This document shows positions 22,266 through 33,339 of a DNA stretch of 64,000 nt, piece after piece. Position 1 is the stretch's first letter, and every line of letters begins with the position of its first letter. The notes under the pieces are model-generated. The model had not been told where the DNA came from and made no database searches. It saw only the letters and a list, made by a program, of their open reading frames with translations. Position numbers and translations under genes: made by a program. Source of the DNA: Athripsodes cinereus (taxonomy: Eukaryota; Arthropoda; Insecta; Trichoptera; Leptoceridae); the NCBI GenBank assembly GCA_947579605.1, contig OX388314.1, positions 2,418,001 through 2,482,000 of the forward strand, read 5' to 3'.

Positions 22266-25260
22266 GTGAACCACACTAAAGTATTCTCTCAGAATTTTCG
22301 GGGCTTGAAGACTAAGATCGAGGACTTTAGAGCAAACTTATTTGCAAATAGTTATGATATAATTGTTCTGACGGAAGCTTGGCTAAATTGTGGCATATTT
22401 GACAGCGAACTTTTTCAAAACGAATATACAGTTTACCGCAAGGATAGGGATTTCATGTTGAGTGGTAAAAGGGATGGAGGTGGGGTCTTAATTGCTGTGG
22501 ATCGGACACTAGGATATTCATCCACTCTTGTTTGGGATGATACTGGTGAAAGTTTTTTTTACCAGTATTCGTTTTTCATCGGTAACGCATGAAAAAATGC
22601 TCACCGCTACTGGGTGTAGTATAATATGTATATACCGCCTTCCACATCCTTAGATACTTAAAACATCTTTTTTTTAAAGTATATCTGAACGTTTAATCAG
22701 CTATTACGGCAAAACGGATATTTGTCATATTGGAGATTCCAATATCCCAACAATCCAATGGAAAAAAGACCCCGATGTTGATTCAATCTTTGTTCCGTAT
22801 TCTTATTCGTGTCCTGTTGCGCAGTATTTGATAGAATCTATATCTTTTCTCAATATGTTTTAGTCTAACGGAGTTTATAACAGCAATCAAGTTATCTTGG
22901 ATTTAGTTCTTTCAACTATTCCGTGTTCTGTTACCAGATGTGACTCTCCACTGGTTGGTAAGGATTCACACTATCCTTCACTGTTGATAGATTATGAGTT
23001 TGAAATTGCTGAGGATTTGTCTCAAAATATGATCCAGAAATTAATATACTTTAAGTCAAACTTTTCGGAAATAAATTTTGAACTACAAAGTGTTGATTGG
23101 GTCAGTGTTTTGGGAAACGGACCGGTGAATAAGATGATTGAATCTTTTTATGGTTATGTTTTGCCAATAATTGAGAAGCATACACCTACATATGAAGAGG
23201 GTGTCACCTAATAATTTTCCCAAATGGTTCTCTAATAGAATTCTGTTATTGTTTAAGAGAAGTCTAAGGCTTGGCGTAAGTTGAAGATGAACCGTAATGA
23301 TTCTGACTACAATTTATTTTTTCAACTAAGAGCTCAGTTGAAGTTGTCGCAGAATCACGATTATAGGTCTTTTATTAATAACACTGAGAAGTCACTTAAG
23401 GGCAATGTCAAGTCTTTCTTTTCATTCGTGAATTCCCTTAAAGAATCTAGAGACTATCCAAGGGTAATGGGTGACGGTGACCAGACTTCGAGCGATCTAG
23501 AGGGGATTGCAAACTTGTTTTCGACGTTTTTTGGTTCTGTATTTTCACTGAATAATTTGCATGATTCTAATACTAAAGAATTGGAAAATATTTTAACTAA
23601 CTCATGTTTATCCATGGTTAATATCTTGAAATCTGATATTCATAAACGTTTATTAGGTATAGATGAGACAAAAGGAGTTGGCCCTGATGGTCTAGCACCA
23701 ATATATTAAAGAGATGTTTAAGTCATTTAACCAAACCATTGTATCTGACATTTATTAGAACACCTTGCTGCAGGAGACAATCTAGACTATGGGACATGGA
23801 AAACCCTAAATCGACTGAGATCTGGTGTAGGAAACTGCCGCGACAATAGAGAACGATTGGGCTTCCTACAGGACGAATCCGGAGCGTGTGACTGTGGTGC
23901 AGCACAGACTATGCCACACTTGTTGGAGTGTCCATTGTGCCCTGTCACTTGCACTATGGAGGATATTTTTGACGCATCTCCACCTGCTGCGCGTTTTGCG
24001 CAGTACTGGAAATCAGTTTGATGGGTTTTTTTCTCTGGGTTTCGACACGATAAATAAATTAGGAGTTTACAAGAAGGATGCTTTCCATGCAAATGGAAGA
24101 TGGCTAGTATTATTCCTTTGCATAAATCTGGCAGCAAATCGGACGTTCGTAACTACAGACCAATTTTAATTCTATCACCTATTTCAAAAATATTTGAGGG
24201 TATGGTTCGTGAACAAATTACTTTTTTCCTGAAGCCGTATCTTCTTGTAGAGCAGCATGGATTCATGAGTGGAAGATCGACAGTAACAAATCTGATTTTT
24301 TTTCTCAGCTATGGACAATCGTATACAGTTGGATGCCATTTATATCGGCTTTCAAAAGGCATTTGATAAAGTAGAACATCGACTTTTTTCAACTAAGGTG
24401 GATTGACTCATATATTTCTGATAGATTGATGACAGTTAAACTTAACGGTTACTCATCTGGCAGTGTCAGTGTTACATCTGGTGTCCCTCAGGGGTCTTCT
24501 TTGGGTCCTTTACTTTTCACGATATTCATAAACAACATAAAAAAGTGCTTTGACCACTCAGAGCTTCTATTATTTGCGGACGATTTAAAAATATACTGTC
24601 AAATTCAATTATTGTTTGACTATGAAATGCTTAACGAGGACTTGGAAAGACTACACGAGTACTGTAAAAGAAATAACTTGCACTTGAATCTGGAGAAGTG
24701 TAATCTGATCTCTTTTACCAAAAATAGAAACAAAATTCGATAAATTTACAATATCCATAATCATGATTTAAAAGAAGTAAATAAGATTAGAGATTTAGGT
24801 GTGGTGTTTGACTCTGAGCTTCACTTTGATGATCACGTGAACAAAATTATCGAAGAGAGCAATAAAATACTAGGATTTATTCTGAGATCTACAAAGTCAT
24901 TTAGGTTATATGAATCGTATTTGTACTTGTACTTATCGTTGTTTCGCTCCAAGCTGGAGGACTGTTCCTCTGTATGGAATCCACATTTTAAAAAATATGT
25001 CGATCAAGTTGAGAGAACTCAGTCTAAATTCATTCGTTTGGTTAGGAAGAGATTGCATTATCCTGTATTTATTAAAGATTTGCCTAAATTGGAATTGTGA
25101 AGAGTTTTGCTGGATGCATGCAACCTGAGAAAAATATGCTTGTCCGAATACGATGTGCCTAATATTTTAGATAGGATTAACTTTAGAATGCTTTCTTTAA
25201 CAAGATCTTGTTTTCCGTTCTACATTAAAAAAAAACAAAAACGATTGCAGACTCAAGAAA
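22266..25260 (+). pseudogene. Jockey-like LINE ORF2 (endonuclease plus reverse transcriptase), broken
   Basis: In order: an APE-type endonuclease start (VFSQNFRGLKTK, DIIVLTEAWLN, GGGVLIAVD at 22269-22510), HIGDSNIPTIQW near 22720, the pre-palm GVGPDGLAPIY at 23671-23706, then NYRPILILSPISKIFEGMV, GFQKAFDKVEH (24343-24375), SGVPQGSSLGPLLFTIFINN and FADD at 24573-24584, and a C-terminal region ending near 25258. The FADD catalytic pair is kept, but the first Asp of the DFxKAFD motif is Gly. At least five frameshifts or stops and one foreign insertion (23759-24057) kill it. It lies wholly inside the 21933-25964 hAT, so it arrived later. Clade call (Jockey) is by motif resemblance only. Confidence 0.85.
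23759..24057 (+). mobile_element. RTE-like LINE 3' fragment nested in the Jockey-like LINE, 5-bp TSD
   Basis: Frame 23761-24021 reads GTWKTLNRLRSGVGNCRDNR, then CDCGAAQTMPHLLECPLCP and RFAQYWKSV, stop. TWKTLNRLR.G and CDCG..QTM.HLL.CP are the C-terminal signature of RTE-type LINEs in insects. The short 3' UTR ends acacgataaata, typical of that group. ATTAG flanks both ends (23754-23758, 24058-24062). Across the junction the host LINE reads TFIRSLQEG, as expected if the insert is removed. Confidence 0.85.
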
Positions 25261-26289
25261 CCCTGTTTATAGAATTTTAAAGTGCCAATTACGTCAGGTT
25301 TGTGAGAAAGGAGAGTTGAGGGTAGAATAAGATGAAATAAATATAAAAAAAATGTATATGTTTGATGAAATGTGAAGTGTTTGGGATAGTTTTAATTTTT
25401 AGACTATTTTTTAAATTTTTGATTTTTCTTTTTTAAGAGTTTTTTTGTATTGTTATTGCATACATTAGTGAAGTGTGAATGTGTTTGTGCGAATGAATGT
25501 ATTAGGTATGTGTGCGAAATTGGGTGAGCAGCGATTTGTAATAGGAATGGGTGATTGGATGTATTGTGAATTAATACCTATATTATGTGTAAGATTTTCT
25601 ATAATTGTTTTGTGTGTTATTGCTGAAGTATGCACTGTTTCGATGTAAGACTATTGGAATGTTTTTGTCGCTTACATGTTTATATTTATATGTCTTTCAT
25701 CTGTTGTGTACCATGTAAAAAAATGAAGAAACAAATCAGTAATTCGGTGAAAGTACCGGATACTTACCCGGTACATTGTGGAAAAAGGTACTGCAAGAAA
25801 ATATTCTTTAAGAAAACCGAGGAGTTTTGGAATATTTTAAATTCCTATACCATTTTCAAGTCAATATTCGCATTCGCATTCGCATTCGCGAATGTCGGCA
25901 TGAAATATTCGCATTCGCATTCGCATTCGCGAATATCCAAAATCAGACATTCGTTACATCACTAGTCCATACCACAAAGTGATATCGAGCATGTAAGACA
26001 ATATTTATGGTATTTAACAATATATACTTCATATTCATCATCCTCTCGCACGTGGCGTGCGTCATTCGTATAATTTGTATTTCTTTTAAATCAGTAATTG
26101 AAAATAAAACAAAACAACATCGCTGCGCTTGAATTGCCAATACGCTCATAATGCCCTACTTGTAACATACATAAATATAAGTGTTGGTTTGAAACATTGT
26201 TTCGTTCTACCATATACTTGCGAGAGAGACGTCTTTTGACTTCTAAGGTCATAATCAATCTACAACAAGATTATTCAATTCAATTTATT

Positions 26290-26690
26290 CAATCATAAAC
26301 AATACCTCAAAACAGCTACTAAGGTTGCTGGTGTCAGAGGCGTGCAGTATTACAAATCTGGTAAAACAATTCATAAATTTAAATTATTTGATATTATAGT
26401 AAAATATAAGACACCAGAGCAAAGAAATCACAGAACAGCAACACTATTGAAAACAAAAAAACACAAAACACTATCACAAACATTGAGAAGTCATTACTAA
26501 CTCTTGAATCCTCTTTCCAAACTCCTTAGGATTTTTACATTTCTTCAATTGGTCAGGCAAACTGTTATAAATCATAACAGCAGAGTACAAGATATTATCA
26601 AGATAGATACTAAAGAAGTCATAAAATGACTCTCTCGCGATGTATGATCTATAGTAGAACAAAATGCTTGCTTCAATTCATCCAATTATG
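26290..26690 (-). pseudogene. LINE C-terminal remnant, minus strand
   Basis: Encodes YYRSYIARESFYDFFSIY, NILYSAVMIYNSLPDQLKKC and NPKEFGKRIQ. The xxxxYNSLPxxLK....FKxxL pattern is a LINE C-terminus, different from the GPRxWN type. Confidence 0.55.
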
Positions 26691-27365
26691 GAATCACACT
26701 ATTTATGTACCAATACCATAAACAATATTGTCAGAATTTCTGAAGTTTGAACGAAAATAAGTATTTGATACAAGGAAAGTATAGATATGGACGAAAGATT
26801 TTGCAAAAGTGCTTAAAATTGCCAGTAATAATATGTTCACATTATGAAAAAAAATCCCTTCTCTTAGCTGTGTTTTCAAACCAAAGACCTAATACTCTGG
26901 TTGTGATATTATTATTGGACACTTGGCATTATTATTATTTTATGAGGCAATATCGCGGGTTATTTCCAGGCAGAAATATTATTATTATTAGTACAGTAAT
27001 ATTATCATTTTGGCAAAGAATCAAATAAGCTGACAGTTGAGATTGGGCAAGCACTCGGAGTAGAGAAGCATCGTCCGTACTCTACACTTTTAAATATTAT
27101 GTAGTTGTGAGATGAGATCACAGTCACAATATTCAAATATGTTTTGGTCACATGAATATTGGCATGGTTACAATGCTTAAAACAATAATAAGCGAAGACA
27201 ACGTCACTTTATTAAATTTGTTAGTGCACTGGACGGGACTTGTAATGTAGCCCGGTAGCTAATGCGTAATGAACAATTGATCGTAAATAACAGACTCCTA
27301 TCAATTGGCTAGAAATTTGCCTCCTGCTACGCAATCGTGCACTGCTAATATAACTTACCGACGAA
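26691..27365. other. No gene seen
   Basis: AT-rich sequence with a 93-codon open frame (26747-27028) lacking any recognisable domain. Confidence 0.45.
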
Positions 27366-27369
27366 TGTA

Positions 27370-27453
27370 ATTTTTTTTTTAAAAAGATATATCTGGGTTT
27401 TGTTTGTTATAAACCCAAATACAACCTTATACACCTTTCACTGTTGTTTTGTC
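27370..27453 (-). mobile_element. SINE S2 3' tail fragment, minus strand
   Basis: tttttaaaaagatatatctg, gtttgttataaacccaaata and ccttatacacctttcac match the tail of the S2 copy at 27690-27872. Confidence 0.75.
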
Positions 27454-27480
27454 TCTGTCGTTTCATTTTATTTCGTGCTC

Positions 27481-28030
27481 TACTACTACTACTACTATAC
27501 CATCACGGCATATTCCAAAAGTGAAGTATCCAGCAGATAAGCTGCATGTAATAAACATGCAAGCTGTCCTCACAGTGCCAGTATAAAATAAAGTAGATTG
27601 ACAATGTCCTCATAAGACGAAATACGTCTCTCTCACCGATTAAATAATTAGTAGAATAAAAATAAAGAATTAGTAGAAAAAAATAGTAGAGTTCGTCGGT
27701 AGCCTGGAAGTAGAGTCTCGGCCTTCAGAACAGGGGGTCCGTGGTTGGATCCCAGGTGCCGGCAAACTCCCCTTTCACGGCACAAGCTTTTAGCTTAGTG
27801 TGAAAGGTGTATAAGGTTGTATTTGGGTTTATAACAAAACCCAGATATATCTTTTTTTAAAAAAAAAAAAACGCTTGTTTTATTTATTTCGTTAAAATAA
27901 AGTCATTCAGTTTGGGTGGCTAACCTCATCGCTGAATCTAACATGTAAAATATCTTAATTTTTTGAACACCTGCCTTTTACAGGATACTCGAAAACTTAC
28001 GGAGAAGAGTGGGAGACCAATTCTTTACAT
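27481..28030 (-). repeat. Family R repeat, minus strand, interrupted
   Basis: Left part 27481-27594 and right part 27893-28030 together make a full R copy, from (CTA)n and taccatcacggcatattcc to gtgggagaccaattctttac. The interruption (27595-27892) is flanked by an 11-bp duplication TAAAATAAAGT. Confidence 0.85.
27595..27892 (+). mobile_element. Composite insertion containing tRNA-derived SINE S2, 11-bp TSD
   Basis: Flanked by TAAAATAAAGT (27584-27594 and 27893-27903). 27595-27640 matches the terminal repeat of the 551-1157 element; 27690-27872 is SINE S2: gttcgtcggtagcctggaag, B-box-like GGTTGGATCCC (27743-27753), then a body ending gtttataacaaaacccagat and an A/T-rich tail. Confidence 0.8.
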
Positions 28031-28039
28031 GGGATTTTT

Positions 28040-29045
28040 GCTCGTGATTTCGTGCTCTCTTGCTTGCATTTCCTTTAATTAGTTTCCACTTTTTTAACAT
28101 TCCAAAATTTACAAATTTTCTTTTCATATCACCTACGTGTGTCAATGCGTAAACCACGCAGTTGTTAGTGAACTGACCATAAAACATACCTATTTATTAT
28201 TTCAACTTGCGGTTAGATTTGCTAAAGCCATATTGACATTTCTTAAGAAACAAATAATGCTACATTTATTATGCAAGATATCCGATTACAACAGACTGAA
28301 CACGTATAAATGGTGCATTTGTAGTTGCAGCAAATTTAAGTAGTTGCCTAAATATTTTTTTTTAAATAATAATAATAATAGTTTATTAAACACAAATATC
28401 ATTTAGAATAATCGAACAATAATATAATACATTTTTTTTCCTAATACAATTATTCCCCAAAATTGAGCGTAGCTCGTGCTTTGGGGAGAATTATTTTATA
28501 CTATATAAGCAATCAAAATAAAAAATTAGCAATCAGAAAAAAGACATACACATATAGTCATAATGTTCTACTTAACAAGCTTAATCATAGCATATAAATC
28601 AAATCAGAAATATACAAGAAAAAAAAACAAACAAAACTCAAAAAAGAGTCATACCATAATTATTTATGTATTTAGTCTCGTTCAATTGTATAATTGTTAA
28701 TAATTGTTACTGCTACTTGTTTAGCAAATGTGACCGTTATTTTTTTAGCTCTAATTCACATCCCTGCATCATATATTACCCATAGTAAAGGAGCTTAGCT
28801 TTAGAAAGAGTTGTCCAACTGCATTGCAGTTTTGTTGCTACGATTTTTTTTCACCCGGATGAAACTAACTTCAATTCCAGAGTCGAAATCAGGAGAATGA
28901 TAATAATATGCAAATATTCCAGTGTTCCCAATATGCCTCTGTTTCTGAATAATTCAATGCAGTTTTCAATATTATGGTTGAAGATAAATTATGCATTTTA
29001 TATTTGGAAGACAAATTTGAGCAGTCTTTATTTATACAAAGTTAT
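28040..29045. other. No gene seen
   Basis: AT-rich. (AAT)n followed by agtttattaaacacaaatat near 28365-28400 looks like the reversed tail of a LINE. Confidence 0.4.
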
Positions 29046-29049
29046 TATT

Positions 29050-29372
29050 CCGTTGAGTCCCCGACATAGAATGGTCTTTCACTCTTTTTAACAAGTTTTT
29101 GAGTGTGCTGTAAAAGGCAGGTATTCGTAAAATATCGCAAATAAGATATTTAACATCTTCCGTAGCCCATCCTGAATGTCTCCATTTTTTTGGCACTGAG
29201 AGGACAACTTGCATGTTAACAACTTGGAATAAATTGTATTGCCATAATTATGCATATTTCAACTGTATTGGAATATTCATGCTTATTTGAAGAAATAAAT
29301 GAATTTGAATATTTACATGCAGTACCTATGCATTGTCACTGCCCCACTTGTGGATAATGCCGTGCTGGTATA
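29050..29372 (+). repeat. Family R repeat, plus strand, interrupted
   Basis: 29050-29216 matches the R body; the 3' end resumes near 29330 (ctgccccacttgtggataat, gccgtgctggta). About 110 bp of unrelated AT-rich DNA sits between. Confidence 0.65.
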
Positions 29373-29373
29373 T

Positions 29374-29547
29374 ATTTTTTTTTAAAGATATATCTGGGTT
29401 TTGTTATAGACCCAAATACAACTTTATAAACCTTTCACACTAAGCTAAAAGCTTGTGCCGTGAAAGGGGAGTTTGCCGGCACCTGGGATCGAACCACGGA
29501 CCCCTTGTTCTGAAGGCCGAGACTCTACCTCCAGGCTACCGACGAAC
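29374..29547 (-). mobile_element. tRNA-derived SINE S2, near full length, minus strand
   Basis: On the minus strand: gttcgtcggtagcctggagg, a perfect B box GGTTCGATCCC (reverse of gggatcgaacc, about 29486-29496), ggcaaactcccctttcac and the tail ending agatatatctttaaa. Confidence 0.85.
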
Positions 29548-29580
29548 TCTTTATTTCCATAAGCATAATAACTAATGAAT

Positions 29581-29745
29581 GAGGGGGTGTGAGAAAGCGT
29601 GGATATCCAAGAACTACGTGGCATCACCACGTGGATCAAATTCTCAAGGACGACCGTGTGTTTGGTAAGAGAAATCGGCGCACATGCACGAGAAACTGGA
29701 CGAATGCAGAGGAAGCGAAATAAGTATGTTAGGATAGATCAGCAA
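29581..29745 (+). mobile_element. LINE-A fragment, plus strand
   Basis: ggggtgtgagaaagcgtgga, ccacgtggatcaaattctca and aggacgaccgtgtgtttgg match 58533-58700. Frameshifted. Confidence 0.65.
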
Positions 29746-30028
29746 CACAACATAATGTTCTCGTTGCTTTCCCCATCAGAGACACGGTATGAGGATATAA
29801 TTGTAAAGTATGTGTTTTTCAGCTACAATTCTTTTAATTTGGTATTAAAACAGAGATGCATATTTAAAATTACTTGTAGAATCTCCATGGCCATGAAAGG
29901 GTTAAAACTGACGTACGAAGTGTAATTCATACATTTTGAAAATATTTTGGGCATTTCGTTTCTTCAGTTACGGTTGCGGGTTCATGTCCCATCTGGGGAA
30001 CCACGGAAAAAGCTAACTTTGTCTGTAT

Positions 30029-30220
30029 TATCACGTCATATCTCACACAAGGGGTAGCCAGCGGACTAAATGTAAGAAATAATAATGCAATTTGTCATCT
30101 AAAAGTCATTCAGCCTCATTGCTGATTAAAAAAATTAAATGTTTTAAACTACGTGATATGAACAAATGCGTTTCACAGGACACTCACAAATTTATAGAAA
30201 AGAGTTGATAAGCGCCCAGC
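30029..30220 (-). repeat. Family R repeat, minus strand
   Basis: tatcacgtcatatctcacac, aggggtagccagcggac to gagttgataagcgcccagc. Head-to-head with the next copy. Confidence 0.65.
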
Positions 30221-30430
30221 AAAGGATTGGTCTTGAACTCTTTTCCTTAAGTATTCAAGCGACATCTTGTCAAAGGCAAGTGTGTTATAAATGTATCTTA
30301 AATTCAGCGATGAGGTTTGTCACCTATCGTGAATGTCTTAATGATAAAACTGCTTGCTTGTTACTAACATGCAGCTGATCTGCTTGCTTCCCCATTTGTG
30401 TTATATGTCGTGATGATAGAGTAGTTGTAT
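30221..30430 (+). repeat. Family R repeat, plus strand
   Basis: aaggattggtcttgaactct, attcagcgatgaggtttgtc to gttatatgtcgtgatgatag AGTAG. Confidence 0.7.
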
Positions 30431-30777
30431 TCTCTAGAAATTTATTATATTATTATAACAATAAATGATACGCGGCGTAAAAATGGAAAGATAGATGACA
30501 AGGTTCATTAATCCTACGGCTGTACCTGTGTTGTGCATTTTGAGGATAAGCCTTATATTGTTTGTTTTTCCGTGCAAATATTTGTATAAATATTATTATT
30601 ATAAGAACGAGAAGGAGTGAGAGAGAAAGAGCGGAAAATGGAAATGACACAGAAAGCAAATGGCAAATATAAATTATTTTCTTAGATAATAACATAAATA
30701 ATAATATTGTTATCTGAAAGATTATAATAATTAATAATTTTCAAATTTTATGTATAAGATGTTTTATCATATCTACC

Positions 30778-31300
30778 ACAGCCAAAAGATTGGTGAACTC
30801 TGCTATCTTTGTGCCAAAACTAATGTATGCAAGTGAGACGTGCACATGGTTATAGAAAGACGAAAGTGGCATCAATGCAATAGATATGAGATCGTTGAGA
30901 AGGATGTGTGGTAAAAGTCTGAGAGATCGTGTGCGTAACAGTGCTAAACGACAGAAATGTGGAATGGAAGTTGTTGTATTAACAAAGATGAATGTGAATA
31001 AGTTACGATAGTTTGGTTATGCAGAAATAATGAATGAGGACAGAATGACCAAGAAGATATATTTGGCTGAGAGGAATGGTGCTCGGAGACGTGGCCGTCC
31101 AAGGATCAAATGACAAGATCATTTAAATCAAATCCTACAAGACAGTCACGTGTTGAGCACATTGAACAGGACAGCATGCATTAGGAATCTTACGACAGTG
31201 ACGAAAGCGAAAGATGTATGCAAGGATAGAAAGGAGTGCCGCTTGATCCTTTCTGCCTACTCCGCGAGGGAAGCAGCGTGGTGGTATGTATGTATGGTTA
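30778..31300 (+). pseudogene. LINE-B C-terminal remnant with (TATG)n tail
   Basis: Corresponds frame for frame to the LINE-B copy at 60048-60539: LMYASETWTW-like start, KDESGINAIDMRSLRRMCGK, and a terminus ending SAYSAREAAWW followed by tatgtatgtatgg. Stops replace tryptophans at two positions. Confidence 0.75.
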
Positions 31301-31840
31301 TATTTAGTTTGCCAGTTTCTTACTCTTTGAGTTCGAGAATAAAAAGTACTCGTAAGTGTTTTTTGGCGTTACTGATTTAATGATACGGGAACGTCAACTT
31401 CTAAGTGGGATCTTTTAGGGTCGTTAAATCCGTAGTTCGATTTGCTGCAATTTTTCCTAAGGGCATTTTAATCTCTCCCATTGCACAGTATAATTTATTT
31501 GTATCACATTATTTTCAAATTTGTAAAAAATATGTATGTATTATTGTACAATAAATTTATTATTTTTATTAAAAACATCTTCAAAAATATAAATTTTGAT
31601 CCAGACAAAAGTGTAGTGGAATAAACTTACTATCTATATAATCATTGAATGAATATCTGATGTTTACCGATACCCTGTACTCCTCGTTGAAGGGTGAAAG
31701 AAGTTCTGTTGAAAAATTACCGTAAAGGCCCATTTAAGAATCATAACACCTCCTGAACAATAGGGTTTTCAACATTGTCTTATAAAACACATTAATAAAA
31801 TATATTTTTAATATATTATTAAAACAGTCAAATAACTTAC
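31301..31840. other. Intron sequence, no feature seen
   Basis: AT-rich sequence directly after the donor of the KDL-rich exon. Nothing recognised. Confidence 0.5.
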
Positions 31841-31921
31841 CGTTTGTTACAGCATCCTTGAAGTCTTTGAGATCTTTAAGATCTTTCAAAGCTTTCAATT
31901 CATCCAAGGGGCTTTTTGAAG
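31841..31921 (-). CDS. Mp: Short charged non-collagenous exon of the collagen gene (KDL-rich)
   Basis: Minus-strand exon of 81 nt with phase 1 at both ends. Acceptor is preceded by tgctaac (a good branch-site candidate) and ends ggaatag; donor is gtaagtta. It encodes SKSPLDELKALKDLKDLKDFKDAVTN with no glycine triplets. The LKDLKD repetition gives a regular charged/hydrophobic pattern that could form a short helix or coiled segment between two triple-helical blocks. The 5' split codon becomes Ala with the upstream exon, and the 3' split codon becomes Gly with the downstream exon, restarting Gly-Pro-Pro at once. The assignment depends on splice borders and phase, because on its own the peptide is not diagnostic. 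An alternatively spliced cassette is possible, since skipping it keeps the frame (81 nt, phase 1-1). Confidence 0.82.
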
Positions 31922-32019
31922 CTATTCCAAAAATGTTAGCAGTAAAAGAAATACAAAGATGTTTTAGAACACAAATCATTTTTCAAATAAAGTACATTTC
32001 TTATTTATTCATTATAAGC

Positions 32020-32215
32020 TCGCTTTTTATCACAAGTGAGGTAGCCAGCTGACAAACTGCACGCAAAAACTTACAAGTTTTCATGTTTGTACCAATTGAA
32101 GTTATTAAGATATTCAGGATGGGAGGCATATTTCATCGCTGAACTAAAGATGCTAAATGTCTTAAACGTGGTGTCTTACGTATACGTGATTTTTACTGGA
32201 CATTCGAAAACTAAT
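32020..32215 (-). repeat. Family R repeat, diverged, minus strand
   Basis: tcgctttttatcacaagtga, ggtagccagctgacaaactg to actggacattcgaaaac. Confidence 0.65.
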
Positions 32216-32309
32216 AAAGTTTCGAATTCAATAATCACAACATGTTAAAGGTTGTAACCTCCCTCATTCATGAATATTTCAAAAAGAACAGTCCATACGA
32301 TATCTAAAT

Positions 32310-32435
32310 TTAACACATGAAACTGCCATAAGGCTTAGAAAAGACCACAGCACCTTATTCGGTAGTGCCTTGGACAGGAGTTGAACCCACAACCCATCCT
32401 TTACTAGAGGTGTGCTTTGTCCATTTAATTGTAAA
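32310..32435 (-). mobile_element. Possible tRNA-derived SINE, third family
   Basis: The minus strand has GGGTTCAACTCC (B-box-like, about 32378-32389) preceded by acacctctagtaaaggatgg and followed by gtccaaggcactaccg. One copy only. Confidence 0.45.
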
Positions 32436-33339
32436 ATCGTTAAAAAAGTTTAATCGATGTGCAATAGAAAAAAATAAACCATCATTTTTAGCACTCTTTC
32501 TAAATGGCCAATCAAATTACATCAATATTTATTTATGAAACAAAAACGCCGTTTGTGTAAACAAAAATACGATAGAATGGAACATACAGTTCAAACACTT
32601 CAACGAGCGTTGATATTCAATATAATAATAATAAAAAAATAAAGTGAAAAAAGTGCAAACAAAAATAATATAGGTAATATTTGAATACGTTCTTTAATAC
32701 CGCTCCTCTTTTGTTCTCTTTTGGTTCAAATGATTTAAATAAAACACATCGAATCAATAGACAATTGGTTGAGTGGTTGGAAAACAAAAGCAAAACGAAC
32801 GGCTTGCGATTGAATGAAAATAATAATAATGAAAGAGATAGATATATATCACTTGAATATTGTATAAAATAAATATGAGAGAGAGAGAGTGACAAATATA
32901 CAACCATTGTGTTTATTTTATGAAGTGCTTTGGTAGATATGTTTAAAAATAAAATAGGAGATGTTTTTCATGATTTTTTTAAATTTGTAAATCCTTGCAA
33001 TAGAATTATTTGTTTTGTTCTCCACGCAAATTTATTAATTATTTGTAGGTGCATTTGAAATGCGATGCGATTTTAATAAAAACAAAATAATTCTGTATTT
33101 GAGTTTAAACTGTACTTGTTAAGAGAGATCTAGGTTTCGATATAACTCTTAAAATGTATTGAGTTTATCAAAAACATACGTTGTCGAAACCTAGGCCAAT
33201 TTTATAAAGTTGTTACGGGTGGAAATTTAGCTCCTGATAAAAAAATTATCCTGAATATTTTTTAAATATAAATTGTAAGATTGTCATATTTTTAAGTAAT
33301 AATAATAATTAAGAATTCAAAAATCGCGCATCTTTGCGA
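32436..33339. other. No gene seen
   Basis: AT-rich. (AG)n at about 32875-32891. Small frames on both strands at 32617-32907 are low complexity. Confidence 0.45.

Larger units (their letters stand above)
21933..25964. mobile_element. hAT-type element, 4,032 bp as found, perfect 8-bp TSD, invaded by LINEs
   Basis: Starts TAGTGATGTAACGAATATTC and ends gacattcgttacatcacta, inverted termini. Both flanks carry GTCCATAC (21925-21932 and 25965-25972). GCATTC/GCGAAT hexamers fill both subterminal regions (about 21951-22045 and 25864-25934). The hAT-derived DNA is only roughly 21933-22060 and 25720-25964; the middle is LINE sequence. No hAT transposase remains. The same terminal sequence is seen at 17924-18770. 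Confidence 0.93.
21876..31840 (-). other. Intron, phase 1, about 10 kb
   Basis: GT-AG intron joining G to GA (Gly). It holds the 4-kb nested hAT/Jockey/RTE block, whose hAT end sits only about 57 bp upstream of the exon acceptor at 21876, and several SINE copies. Confidence 0.8.
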
